Origin: Talaromyces rugulosus
Taxonomy: Eukaryota > Ascomycota > Eurotiomycetes > Eurotiales > Trichocomaceae
Reading direction: 5' to 3'
Assembly: GCF_013368755.1 (NCBI RefSeq)
Contig: NC_049562.1
Span: forward strand, 5,766,001-5,830,000
DNA length: 64,000 bases
In this document: positions 41,479-54,400 of the stretch, one piece after another
How the letters are laid out: each line of letters starts with the position of its first letter
Position numbering within the stretch: position 1 is the stretch's first letter
Position numbers and translations under genes: made by a program
Notes under the pieces: generated by a model
The model's database searches: none
What the model saw: the letters and a program-made list of their open reading frames with translations, nothing else
Told to the model about the DNA's origin: nothing

Positions 41479-43390
41479 TGTTGTTTGGTGTTTGTTGTTT
41501 GATAATGGCCTTGTGTTTATTTTCGGGTGCTAGTTCCGCGTTGTGCGATAGAGTATAGAGTAAGATGGTAAAAGGTATTGATGGTCTATTGATGTGGATT
41601 GAAAGTCGGATTGCTCTTTTGGCTAGTTTGGACAATAAGGTGGTCGAGGGCGAGAGGGGGGCAGCGGGCGTAACAGGTAGGTTGTTAATGGGGAAAACAC
41701 CTCCGTCTCAATGGACGTTCAAAGTGTCTTTTCCGTCAAGTCTCGCAGGGGGGCAATTTCGACGTGCCAATGCAAGCGCCGAAAGAGGAAACAGATATCG
41801 TCAGAGGTCGATTGAAATTCTTCGAAGAGCCGGCTGGACTGGGGAGGCGGGACTGGAAACGGCCGCGCTCCCCAGCAGAGGGATTTACAGCTCAGCGAAT
41901 GCCATTGTGGCCGTGGTTTCTCTTTCGACGATATCTGGGATGAAGAATTGAAATTGGACTGGGGGGGTGGACAGATGGTGGTGGTGAACGTTGGACTGGG
42001 AGAGAGATGATGATGGAGGGAAAGAGAGAGAGAAAAGACGGGCGGGCGCTGAGAGGATCCAATTTTTTTCCTTCTTCCCCCCACCTGCAGGCACCGCCCC
42101 GTCATTGGCCGAGCCGCCTCGCTCACCGCATTTTTCCCTCGTTCTTTGCTGTCGAGGACAACTAACTCCCTTGCTTCGCTATCTTCTGTCTACTGTCTAT
42201 GTATTTCTATGTGCACGTTCGTCTCGTTCGTCTCGTGGAGTTGGATGATACATAGGCCATACGCATCACGATAACCTCAGCGGCCTGGTTCCGTCCCGGC
42301 CCAGCAGCCCGGGGAATGCCTCCCCGCTGTCTGAAACAGTGAATAATTATAATTACTGCTGCAAGACACTTCCTCTAGACGAGAGACTACGGAGTATTAG
42401 GCGTGACTATCGGGCTATCAAGTCCTCTGGACGTACGCATCAGTTTCAGGCTCAGCACGATATGCCGTATCAGTTCGCACTAGGCGCTGGCTAAACGCTC
42501 ACTTGCATGCTGAGCCCGTGCTGAGCGCTAATCTCCACAGCTCAACAGAGTTGAACGTCGCTGCCTGTGGTCCAGTCATTATAATTTATGGCTTGCAAGG
42601 TGGTTATGTCATTTCTCTACTCGCTGCCCTTTTCGTACAAAACCGATGAATCATAACAGCATGTTCCCAGCCAATCAGACCGCCGGCCCCAGTCCAGAGC
42701 ATTCTGCAAGCGAAAGCGAAAAGGAAACATCTCCAATGTGGCGGTCAAGGGCCCACTGTCGGGCCTCCAAAACAACAATGCGACCCTGCATCTGCGTTCC
42801 GATGGAAAAAATGAGGCAGAGAAATTGAAATCTTCGCTGTTTCTATTTCGGGTCTTAGCCTGGCCTTAGCTCGGAGCTCCCAGCCACTCACAGCCTCCGC
42901 CTGGTCTGCAATTGTAGAGAAAAGTGCGTGATCGCGCCCCACTGTGGGGTGCAGCTGCTAGCGGCTACCGGCCAATAATACACGCTGGAAGCCCGGTTCC
43001 ACCGCCGCCGGATTGGCTGCAGATCGACTAGTACAAGAGCATCGTGTCATCAACGGTGGCGAGGCGACTTTGTTTAATATTATTGTTTTGTTACAGATGA
43101 GTCAAGGAAACGTGTCCGAAGATCGCCGCGTGATCGGTTTCTGATTGCGTTGGTAGTAGTACATCTATCAGTTATGTATGTCTGATGTTGATCTCGAGCA
43201 CGGTCAGGTGACCAGCCCAGCCCTTGCAGACTATACAACGTGGTATGCATTCTAAATATATCGTAATGCACAATCAATCAGATCCAAAATTTATTATCTA
43301 CATGTATGTACCGAAATTAATAACCTATTATATTCACCAAATTCCATCGTATATTCGTGTTCGTAAATGTGCCAACAAAATTGAAAATAC
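41479..43390. other. Intergenic region, 1.9 kb
   Basis: This is the upstream region of the Crf1-like gene plus the 3' region of the next minus-strand gene. Purine-rich stretches (about 41990-42060) suggest a leader. An 8-T run and C/T clusters occur near 42060-42080. No gene or RNA was recognised. Confidence 0.45.
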
Positions 43391-44866
43391 CTACGTCCCT
43401 GGATATGGCTGGATGCTGGTGTCGTTATGATTCGTGCGCTTTGAAAACGAACGGAACAAGGAGAACCGGCGATTGTCTGACTTGCTGCTGCTGCTACCAG
43501 AGACAACCGGCGTAGTCGAAGGCGTTACTGCCGGCGTCTGCGGAGCCTGCACAGACGGCTGCGCTGCACTGTTGGCGGCCAGATCAGGCACCTCTGCTTC
43601 GTCCCGTGCTTTCTGCACCTGCTCAACACCCTGGCGCACATCTGAAATCGGTGCGTCCCTAGGTGCTGTTGTGCTTAGCGTCTCGGTGGGACGAATCTGC
43701 TCCTCGTTCTCCTCGTTCAGCTTGGCCACTTCGGCTTCGGTAACTAGTCGCTCGTTTTCGAGCCGGACTTCTTTGCCGCGTTTATGGCAGTACCACAGGA
43801 CGAGGAGGACAACTGTACATGTCTGTTAGACCGGCTAATCTAAAATGGGAAATTTTAATGCAATCTTACTGAACAATGCCAACGACCACAGAACATTCAT
43901 ACCAAGCACCGCCGGGAATCGCGCGCGAAGAAACGTAATAATCGACCGCAGCATTCCCACTAGCGCTGTCGGCTTGCCAACAAGCTCCTTCAGATTCGGC
44001 ACTTTGAGGCCCATCTTCTTCGCTGCTGCTGCAGCCTTGCCTGCATTTTCCATGTTGACTCCGCTTTGTGAAGGCTTCTCGCTACTTGCAGCCATGAGTT
44101 CGGGCCCAAACTTCTCTGGAAGTTGTTCAACTAGCTTTTGGAGAAAGCTGGGAAGATGCCCAAAGGTATCCTTGAGCTGTTTGTCGCCGTTGGTCAGGAG
44201 CTGTTCGAGGTCATGGTAGGCGGTCGGCACGCCCGTTACTAGATCCTTGAAAATCAACTTGAACTTTTGGAGAAGCTCCTGTGTCTCGTCACCGACGGAG
44301 AACACCCGGTTGTTTTCAGCTGCCAGATTCAGGCGCTCGAGAATAATGGCCAAGTCTTCTTGTTCTTGCTGCTGCTCGGTGTCGCCGACGTCTGCGGACT
44401 CGACGGTCTTGGGAGCAGTCGCTATCTCGTTGGGATCCGTTGCGACGGGTTCCTGCTGTGCTTTCTTGCCCTATAAGAAATGCAATTAGCATATCAGCCA
44501 AAATAAAAGCAGTGACAGGTATACCTTTTTTACTTGCGTGCCGCTCCTCTTAAGCAACATGCTCCAGGGCCGGGATTTCTTCTTGGTCTCGACCGGCTCT
44601 GCTGCTGCTGCTGGCTTTTCTGCCACCTTTTCAGCCAGTGAGGATTCAACTATTAATTCCTCAGTAGGCGAAACCGGCAAGGGAATCTCCTGTGCCCCGT
44701 CCATTAATGCGACCTGCGCATCATTACCCGCCGGTTTCACACCTTCTGCGTGCTCCTCTCTCGACATGACTCGTTCCAAAAAGGCCTCATCTTCGTCTGT
44801 CAAAATGGGCTTCGAGTTCCAAGACTTAGCCTTGGATGCGACGTTGCTGATATACTGAAGAGCCAT
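43391..44866 (-). CDS. Uncharacterised single-span membrane protein
   Basis: Three exons on the minus strand: 44866-44525, 44470-43870 and 43812-43391, giving 454 residues. The start chosen is the ATG at 44866 (MALQYISN); the frame extends upstream to a weaker ATG at 44902. An acidic/Ala-rich N-terminal third precedes a helical domain (about 155-260) with QELLQKFKLIFKDLVTG and FLQKLVEQLPEKFGPEL. A single strong membrane segment (about 304-323, NVLWSLALFIVLLVLWYCHK) is created across the second splice junction and followed by a basic KRGKE stop-transfer. The rest is a disordered tail rich in Ala/Thr/Ser ending in a basic RRFSLFRSFSKR motif. No signal peptide, so probably an internal-anchored or tail-side protein. 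Family not recognised. Confidence 0.75.
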
Positions 44867-45616
44867 AATTGATGTGTTTGGTGTGAAGCGAAAAAAAAAC
44901 AAGCTGACGTCGGGCTATATAAACAGTCCGAGCGCGATGATATCAGAGCCGCGCGCACGGGCGCACCGCCACAAACAGCGGGGTCATTTGCCACACTCCA
45001 ACAAGCCACAGCCCCATATTTAGACTAGTCTCCAGGCTTGGCGCCACCTGTCACGTGCGCAGATCTATTGAGGCCATGACCACTTATACGCTAAATAGCT
45101 TTTCTTCTATAATCATAACTATACATGGCTGGAGTTTCATACGCAAAGGCAGCGTGAAGAATTAAATTGGCAATCAATATTAATGAAGGCATCAAGTACC
45201 ATTTATTATAGCATCATTAGTGAGCCATACATAGCATTAGGGGGCATCGTGGAAATAAAAAAAGATTCAGTGTCAATAAGCTTTACTAGCGTAATACGAC
45301 TTTTGTTGATTCAGTCCGCCGTACCACGACCGCGGATCGCTTGTAGTGTTGGTCGTTCGAGGTCTTGCGACTTCAAATGTAGGATGCTAGTGCTATAATA
45401 CCTGTTTATCTCCCTTTCCATCAACCGGCTTTCTCTTTCGCCGTATACTCACTGTCGGTGTCTGATTGCGTTGTTTTGTGGTTCAGACGTCATCACTACA
45501 CATCAGGAGATCAGATAGTAGATCCGGCATCATCACACCCAACCAGCGGGACTCCCGGCTTGTTCTGTTCAATCAACTTGACAGTTTCACTCACCCTGCT
45601 TACTTGCTTATCCAAT
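44867..45616. promoter_or_regulatory. Divergent promoter (membrane protein / cofactor C)
   Basis: A 750-bp region between two divergent genes, with an E-box CACGTG at 45052-45057 and AT-rich stretches. Promoter assignment is by orientation. Confidence 0.45.
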
Positions 45617-47044
45617 ATGACCGATATTGCAGCCCTAGAGAACCGTCTTCCTCCGGAAGCAAAGGAGGATATTGCCAAGTCCGATATCTCGCTCAAGGAA
45701 CGGTTTTTCCGATACTTTCAGCATGAGATCACCGGTACACCCATTTCCCCCTATAAAGTCTTGTTTATTTATTAGCAAATTCACTGATTGCCCTGGTATA
45801 GCCCTGCAAGGACAAATGGATCGCCTCGCCGATACCTCTCTGATAGCCGGTGAGCGCTCAGATGCCAGCGATCACTGCCTCGCGGGCATTGCGAGGTTGT
45901 CCCATGAAATCAAAGACGCATCTAGCTATCTGCCTACATATGATCAACGGATCTATGCCGAAGTGCGTCGTTGAACCAAGGTCTTCTATTTGCGGACCAT
46001 ACTGATCATCTTTATGACCCTCCATAGGCAATCAAGGCATTGCAAGAGAAGCTAGCCGAGACACGAGCAGCCGTCCAGCCCCGAGCCAAATTCTCATTCA
46101 AGACAAAAAAGAACCCTTCTGCCGTATCACTGTCAGACGCTGCCGATTTCACTGCCCAAGGCCGGCATCCCATCCCTGGCTATCTCTCGCCCGATGTCTC
46201 CTCGCGCGAATCGTCCATGAACCCCACTCCAACCTATCCCTCAACCCCAATCAATGAAGTCGAGCAGCTGCAGCTGAGACCTGAAATTGCCCCGACCTCT
46301 TCCCCGGCTGTCCTCGATGAAGGCAAGGTCGGCTCGCTTCTGGAAAAGAAGTCAGATATTCGACGGCCTACTTTTTCAAACGCCTCCTCGGTATCTGTAG
46401 ATCAGCACTATGGACTGCACATTATGCTTCCATCGTCTGCTTCAAAAACTACAGTGCCGGCCTCCATCACGTCTCTGCGTCACTGTGTAGTGGACATGTC
46501 GATTCCGACTTCGAATGATAAACCGTTTGCAAGTTTGACAGTCAAGGGCATCAAAGAGAGCCTTCTTATCTGTGGGCAAGTCGAAGGACCGGCTCATATA
46601 ACAGGCGTAGAGCACAGCGTTCTCGTTGTCTCTTGCAGACAGTTCCGCATGCACAACTGTGTCGATGTCGACGTTTACCTGAGCTGTAGTAGCAACCCCA
46701 TCATCGAAGACTGTACCGGAATTCGCTTTACCCGGGTTCCTAAACATTATGTAAGTCTCTCTCTCTGTGTGTGTGCGTGTTTGGTATCGCTTATACAATG
46801 TTTGTTTCTAACCCGTTTCAACTTTCAGGTCCTCGAGCATAATCATCACGAAGGAGCCGAAGGGGCCGATAAATGGGACCAGGTGGAAGACTTTAAATGG
46901 ATAAAACCAGAACCCAGCCCAAACTGGAGCCTTCTTAGCGACAACGACAGCGTGCCGGAAGAAGTTTGGGGTGAAATGGTGCCTGGTGGGCCCTGTTGGT
47001 CATTGGAGGATATTTTGCGAGCTACGAAAGTGCTGAAGGACTAA
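45617..47044 (+). CDS. Tubulin-binding cofactor C-like protein
   Basis: Four exons: 45617-45734, 45802-45962, 46028-46750 and 46829-47044, all in phase, giving 405 residues. The N-terminal region (about 1-110) is helical as in the spectrin-like bundle of TBCC. A disordered Ser/Pro linker follows. The C-terminal beta-helix C-CAP/cofactor C domain (about 215-345) includes VEHSVLVVSCRQFRMHNC, with the Gln-x-Arg arginine-finger site used to stimulate tubulin GTPase. The tail is Trp/Glu-rich (WKDxxDF-type strand VEDFKWIKPEP). TBCC joins cofactors D and E to release folded alpha/beta-tubulin. The third intron holds a CT/GT-rich repeat at 46755-46780. Confidence 0.9.
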
Positions 47045-47481
47045 TTAAAATTGATAATGATGCAGAGTAATGAATGGCTATTGTATGGTAAGAACTTGCG
47101 CTAAGGCATTCACTTTATAATGAAGTTTTAAAAAAAAATGATTGCATAACCAAAAGCTTTTTTGAACGTGGCATCTGTAAATAGCATTTCCTTCCCACCA
47201 CAGAATGTATAGAGAAAAGTGGTTCACACGTCCTATTGATATAGAAACCATGGCTAAAAATGTCTAGAAATTGTACTTTTTTTTATCACAAATCTACCAT
47301 ACCTCCATCGACCGATATCGTCACAGCAGTTCTCATATAGACATTGATTGCAAGACACTTCAGATACATTCTGAAGCTAGACAGAGAGAAAAGGGCAACG
47401 AAGAATATGATTTATGGGCGAGAAAAAAAGTAAACGAATAAAGAAAAAGAGAGACAAAAGAAAAAGAAAAATATTTGACAT
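47045..47481. other. Convergent 3' intergenic spacer
   Basis: A 437-bp AT-rich gap with A-rich runs near 47415-47475 (AGAAAAAG-type repeats). It holds facing 3' UTRs and no gene. Confidence 0.5.
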
Positions 47482-50051
47482 CTAAAACAGAGAGAGTATA
47501 TCCTCATTCGTCTTCTTTCCATTACTACTTGAACCGGGCGAGGTTGGGTTGTTGTTTGCAGTCAAGTTCAAGCTGGAGAATCCGTTCATCAAGTCGTCAT
47601 TAGTCTCACCGAAACCGCCGCTCAATCCTCCCAAGTCGGCAGCTGCGTTATTATTACTGCTACTGCTGCCCGCGGCAGCATTGTCGTTTCCAAACACGCC
47701 GAGGAGGTCGTCTAGGTTATTGCTCTGCTGAGGCGCAGAGACTGCCGGGGAACCGGTTCGCACTGGTGTGCCGGCGAGACCTTCGAGACCAGACATACCG
47801 CTGGGAGGCTCCTTTTCTGCTGATGCAGGCGCTGCCCCGTCGAAATCGATATCCAGTAAATTCTCGGCGTTGGCCTGTTGTTGAGCTGTAGGCGCACCGC
47901 CTGCCGCCGCAGCTGCCGCAGCCAGAGGGTTTTCTCGCGCATTTTGCATTTGTTCCCTAGGGAATATGTTAGTGGTAAAAAACATAAAATCTGAAACCTG
48001 GGGCAGCGTACTCAATAGCGGCTTTCTGCACAGCGTCTGCGCCGAATCGTCCATGACCGACGAATTGCTCGGGAAGTGTGTGGTATACCGAGGCCAGAGT
48101 TGAGAGTTCTTCGAGCAATTGGTCGAGAAGAGCGGGAGGTAGTGATTGGATCGTGGTAGTGATAGGTGGCTTTTGAGATAGAACGACATTCTTCGCGGCA
48201 TTTTGTTCCGATGTACTGGAGAGCAGTCGCCAATATACGTACGCTCGATCACGGATATCAGGGTTATCATTTTCTGCGGTTGCTGCCTGGAGGACTTTCT
48301 GTACCAGGCCCTGGGCCTTGTCTGGACGTTTCAAGAAAAGTTTGACAACTGCCGTCAGAATTTGTAGTTGTGTCTGATGAAGCCGTTAGATGATGTACTA
48401 AACTGAGCCATTAGTGTAACTGACCTGAGTAAACTCTTCATTAAATCCTTCCACAAAGCCCGCGAGGATATCACCAGCGTTGCTGATCTTTTCGGCATAT
48501 TCACCAACAATCCAGATAAGTGCAGCTCTCGCGTTAGGCTCATCAAGTTCGTCAATGCATTGACACAACGTAGGAATTATCCCCTCATAGCCGGGGTATT
48601 TCCGGAAAATGTCGCGGATAACAACGATAGCCTCTTGAACGACATAGTTGACCTTGGTATTGATCAAATCTAGCAAAGTGTTGACGCATTTCTCGCTGGA
48701 ACTCTCAATTTTGATGGCAGTCTGGCCAATAGCCTTGACTGCTCGCCGTACGAAATCCATATCGACTTCAAGGGCATATTCCTTCAGCTCAGCCAAGAGT
48801 TGATCGACGTTCTTCTCATTCGCTATCCGCACCATGATTTCGAGCTTTTGGAACTTGACGTAAGGCGGGTCGTTGTATTTGCAGAAAAACACTCGAAGTT
48901 CCTTATTGAGAATGTTTGGTTCCTTTTGTAGAAGTAGATCGATGTTCCTTAGCGCCACGTACTGCACCTCTGGAGCGGAAGAAACCAGAGTCACCAATGG
49001 AGGAGCCATCTTCTTGAGGTACGACGCTGCCAGTTCGGCATTGACATACCGCATGTGCAAAAACACAGCCTTCACAGCAGCCAACACAACACTGGCGTTG
49101 ACATGCTGGAATTGCGGGGCCACTCTCTCACAAATGTGTTCGGCATCCTTCACGTTAGAAGTCTTGTATTCAGCCAGAGAGGAAAGGATTGTGACCCGAC
49201 CCCATTCCGTACATTCGTTCAAGGCCATGAGCAGCTTGCGAAGGGTGGTCGAATTGATGTTAAGAGCGTTGGTCTCTGGGGCCGATTCCGAAATTTCAGC
49301 GAGTGCAGTGACCGAATTGGCAACGACCATTGGATTCGGGTCCCCGATCAGCTCCTGTAGAGTTTCAAGGAACCCATTTTCAAGGCACATGGACGGGTTC
49401 AAGTCAAAGAGTTTTGCCACGCAGATGGCGGCCGTTTTGCGGACATATGGCGACTCGTCCCTTAATGTCTTCCTCAAAGGTTCTTCCATATAGTCCACCA
49501 TTTTCTCGACTCGGATGCATCCCATTGTTCTGATTGCCAAAGCTCGAATAAGAGGATTAGGGTCTTCCGAATCTTGGACAAACGTATTGACAGCCAATAT
49601 ACAGAGGTCCGGGTGCGACTTGGCGTAATTCCTGAAATAGCGATTAACAACAAGGTATTGAGAGCATGGCGTAGAAGGAAGAAATCTCACATGAGATATA
49701 AATATACGAGCTTTTTCTGGTCAAGGTCGGTAGTCGCAATGTTCTTCAGCACATCTGGAAACAATGCCGAGACATCTTTGCCCAGCGTCATCGCCATGAT
49801 GGTCTTTTGAATGGCTTCCTTCCTGCAGTCTGCTATCAGCGCTGTCCTTGTCGACATCACAAGAATGAAGATGGGATTGGGAAGTACCGTTCGTATGCAT
49901 ATTGGGATCTTTGAAACACTTTAGGTCAGTACTGTGGTCTGCAACACCGCCGCAATGTCAAGATAATGGCTCACACTAATCCAGCCCTCAATTCAAACGT
50001 CTCGCCCTTTCTAGGCACCGCAAAGGCGCCCCTTAATCGGTTGATTGCCAT
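47482..50051 (-). CDS. apl2: AP-1 clathrin adaptor complex beta subunit
   Basis: Six exons on the minus strand: 50051-49975, 49908-49888 (a 21-nt micro-exon), 49822-49691, 49631-48425, 48373-48012 and 47956-47482, giving 757 residues. The protein opens with [22 protein letters not shown] and then the strongly conserved armadillo-like trunk ([42 protein letters not shown]). The hinge carries a clathrin-box-like LLDIDFD (about 630) and a second DDLLGVF. The C-terminus is Ser/Asn/Gly-rich and ends DILSLF; the appendage (ear) domain of animal beta-adaptins is absent, as in other ascomycete AP-1 beta chains. It acts in clathrin-dependent sorting at the trans-Golgi and endosomes. AP-2 beta is the alternative, but the opening and short hinge favour AP-1. 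Confidence 0.92.
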
Positions 50052-51437
50052 ATCTGCAAGACGAGCGCTTCAGCAGCGACGAGGTCGCGCCTCCGCAATG
50101 AGAGCGATGTATCGAAGAAGAGGTGTGGTCGGGCAGTAAAAGGAGAGCGCGGGGTGGCAGCACAATTCCGGAAGTGGCTGCCACAGAAGTGCACGAAGAG
50201 TCGTATTGTTGCAAAGAGCGAGCCGGTCTGGCCTTCCGCGTGCCAGGCGCGGGAAACAGAATCGAGTATCGGGGGAAATGGGAGTCTTTTGCTGGGGGGA
50301 GAATAATTCGAGGTGGTTGATTAGTTAGTTGCCTGGGGATGTGTCCAAAAGAGTCGGCCGATCACAGCTTAATTAGCTCGCTTTCACCGCCCGCCACGGA
50401 CTTCCGTCTCTCTCTCGCGATATCGCCCCTATCACGCCAGACAAACGCATGGGCTCTACTGACGATCTATAACCCAAGCAATGGTACATTTCTGAGCATA
50501 CAAAATTTCCGAATCGCATATCTAACGCAAATTAGGCGAACCTCCCTAATTTACGACGGCTCTTTGTCGAAGCCCGTACCGAAGCCGAGGAGAACGAGTA
50601 CTCCCGAGCTGCTGTGAGATCCGTTTATTCATTTCTTTTCAGACGATAATCTGACTCGACGAATAGTTCTACAACCTGGTGCTTTTCATCTCCTCCGTCG
50701 CCGTCTTTAGCTTGGCTGCTCAACGCATGAGTGGTGGAAAGATTCATAACTGAGTGGCATTGCAGCGAGCTGCTCAATACCGACAATATTATTCAATAAT
50801 TAAACTATCTTCAAACAAAGGACAGGATTTCTGGCTGGCCCGACGCCTCTTTAAACCACTGGAAGTTTAGAAACTATCCCATTCTTCTTCGGCATGGAAA
50901 GAGTCGTATTCTCCAGGACGGTGGCGAAGTACAGGTGATTCCTCGTGATTGTTCCAGACAGCCGGACCGCCTCGGGGGATTAGGAATAACCATCACACTC
51001 TCGATAAACCAGGGGGTGATCGTTTCTCCCTCCGGGGAGAGAATCTATGTTTCGATGAAAATTTCTCCGCGAGACATGTGCCCACTGACTGGGTGTTTAT
51101 TGTTGCAGACCCAAGATCACCAGTATAGGTAGGTGTATTATTGTAGCCGGGACAAGTCTGATGCAAAGGTACTCTGGGTATTGCTACCCGTATTGTTTGC
51201 AATGTATACCAGGATGTCTAGGTCCGATTCCGCGCCGAACATTCTTATGAGCCGGAAACTTGCATAAATCTGAATTTCATTAGAGACCCAGAAAATTTTA
51301 AACATCGTGTATATTAGTCTCAGGATAAAAACCAGTTAAGCTTGTTTGAGCCATTTGATAGGGAGCTGCCCGTAGCCCAGACGTGACATGACTGATGTAG
51401 AGGCCGCGACCAGGCGTCTTTCTTCCTTTGCGGTGCT
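50052..51437. other. Intergenic region, 1.4 kb
   Basis: Upstream region of the AP-1 beta gene and 3' side of the Ski3 gene. Small frames only, with no motif recognised. Confidence 0.45.
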
Positions 51438-54400
51438 CTAGTTTGCGCAAAAACCCATGGTAGAAATAGCGGTTAGTAGTTTGACTACTTTGGCACGGTC
51501 GTGGATTTCGATGTTATCTTTAGTCCTCATCATTTGAAGATCAGCATGCACTGCCTCAATCGCATCTTCGTCTGCATCGAGCAATGCAATCACACCAAGC
51601 AGGGTTACAGACCCGACATGATCGGGATGCTTCTCGACGCTATCGAACAGTTGCTCACGAGCCACACTGCTCTCCTCTTTTCCGCCCTTGGCCCACAGTA
51701 CCTGTGCGAGCAGACAAGTCACGTCCGGGTCGTTGTTTGATTCCTGAAGGGCATCCCGGAATCTATCAATAGCCTGGTCCATTGATTTCATGTAATAATA
51801 TGCTAGGCCCGCCGTGAGATGCGCTGACAGACGGAGCCGGCCAATAGTCTCGAGATCGGCATTTTCCGTTTCATCCCCTTCGGAGAGTGTGAGAGCAGTC
51901 TCTGCCTTTTCAGCAGACTGCTCATACTCCTGTTTCGCGAGATGTATCCGAGCCGCATCGGCGTTGGCAAGAGCAAAGTGTGTCAGAGACGACACAGACT
52001 CGGTCACTTCGTACTCCGCTTCCACTCCTGTGCAGACAACTCCCAAAGCATCATCCGCTTGTTGGTATTCCCCTATCCGTTCTGCTAGTAAAGCCAAAAG
52101 ATGCTCAAAAGCCAGGTTAGAAGGTTCCTGAACACGGAGCTGCTGGAGGGCAAAGAATGGGCGAATCAGTTGCGATATTTCGTTTGACATGGATGCATCC
52201 GCAAGGAGATGATCGAACAGACTAAGAGTATACTGCTGTTTGGTAATTGTGGATGTCGAGGTAGAAATATCAAAGGCGTGCGCAAATAGAGCTGTCGCTT
52301 CAGAAGGATCTCCAAACAGAAGAGCAAGGAACCCTTGTCCGAGCCAAGCTTGGGCGTAGTCAGGGTCAGCCGATTGGCCTCGCGTGAAAGCTTCATTAGC
52401 TAGTTGCAGGTCACCATTGATCAAGTAGAAAGCGCCCAGATTTGTCCAATTTTGAGCACTCCGGTCGTTCAGGTGTAGACTGCGAACAAAAGCATGCTGA
52501 GCCACCTTGGGACTGAGGGATGATGTGACGACCCCCAAAGAGTTCCAGAATCCGGAATTTCCTGCCTCTAGCTCAATAGCTCGCTTAAAGCATATTATGG
52601 CCGCTTTTAGGAATCGTTTGGTTTGCCGTGCGTCTTTCTTTGTTTTGCCAATTTCAATGCTCCTGTAGGCCCTGTATTCAGCCCATCCTAGATTGTACCA
52701 AGATATTGCTTGTCCATGAACATCTTCGGCAGCTACGTAGACTGCGCGCTTGTAAGCCAAGATGGAGGCATAGAGACAACGTTCTGATGGCGAAATATCC
52801 TCGTTTTCGGGGTCGAGTAAGGTGGCATAGTTGCTTCCAACGTTGTCCGTATCAACGATGATATCGAGTGCGCCTCCTTCAATCTCCGTACTTAGCAGGG
52901 AGAGTAAGTCGGGAACAGACACATAACTTGATTTGTTCTTCAAGTAAGAGAAAATAGCGCATGCGTCACCTACTGCTTTCCACAGATTGAACACTTTGAA
53001 TCTCTCTTTCACCATGGCAGCAACAACGTCCAAGGCCTTGCGAGCTGATTTGGCTGCATCATTGAATAGACCAGTATCGAGGCTTTTCCAAGAGCTTTCC
53101 GTTAATGTTTGCAGGAGTGCAACCATAACCCCAAATTCGTTGGGTCGAATTGCCAGCACGTCTTCATACCGACCCACCGCATCTTCGTAATCGCCCAGCT
53201 CTCGCTTGACATTAGCAAGCATATATCGAGAAAACCAGATATTCGAACTCTCTGATTTGGGAAGATTGGCTTCCAGTTCCTCTGCATGTTCGAATGCTTT
53301 GGTAGCAGCAATATACCTCCCAGAATTGTGATAGCTTTCGCCGAGTCCCACCCAGGAATGGTAATCATCGGGAGATATCCGTAGGGTAGCCTGGTATGAC
53401 ACAATGCTTTTGGTATATTGCTGTCTGTTGATCTGTACAACTCCCAGTGCTGCGTATGGCCAACTGTAACCCTTGCGTTTAGACCCTGGGGCAGGCTTCG
53501 CTTTTCCAGAATCAACGACTCGCTGGGCAACGGCTTCAACCAGATCCCACTCTTGCTTATCAGCGAAAGCTTTTGCGAGCCGTTCGGCTGCTTCTATTTC
53601 AGATGGGGAAAGCTCAAAGGCCTTATGAAAACACCGCCTTGCCCTGGCTTTGTCTTTCTTATAGTCTGCATAGAATATCCCCAGACTGGTATAAGCTGGA
53701 GCAAAGTTCATGTTTGACCGGATAGAGCCAATGAAGCTGGCATATGCACCATTTCGATTCTTTCGAGCGGCACTTGAAGGGTCCAGGTCCCATTGGCACC
53801 GACCAATGCGGTACAAAACCTCTGACTTGAATTCACGATTCTGTGTTTCCGCCTCTTCTATGCTCGCAAGAACGGCCTGTAGGTTTTCCAGACCGAATTC
53901 AAGATTGCCATTGAGCGCCGTGCACCAAGCAAGCTCCGATTGGATTTTGGTGTTGGACGGATCCCGTTGCAGAGCCCGACTAAAAAAGTCGACAGCTTCT
54001 TCATATTCCTGGTCTTCTTCCAGTACCAGGCCTATGCCTAGCAAGCAATGAGTGTTCGTGGGCTTCCTCTTTAGTATGCTGTCGAATATACTCTTGGCTT
54101 CCGGATGATGCCGCGGCGACTGGTATGAGATTAGTGCCGTGCCTAGAGTAATATTCAAAGCATCCGTGGTTTGACGAAGAGACACTCCTGTTTTCCTGGT
54201 CGTATCCTTTACGAGCAAGAGGCCCTTTCGAGCGACATCTACCGCACTTATATGCTCGTCGAGATTCACATAAAGCTGAGCCATAATTCGATGGGCTATG
54301 ATCGAAGAGGATGCGTGCTCAAGACCATCTGACATGAGGATCAATCGATCCTCTACAGCCATTTGCACATCGTCGGTGTCGGCCTGAGCTGACTGCTGTA

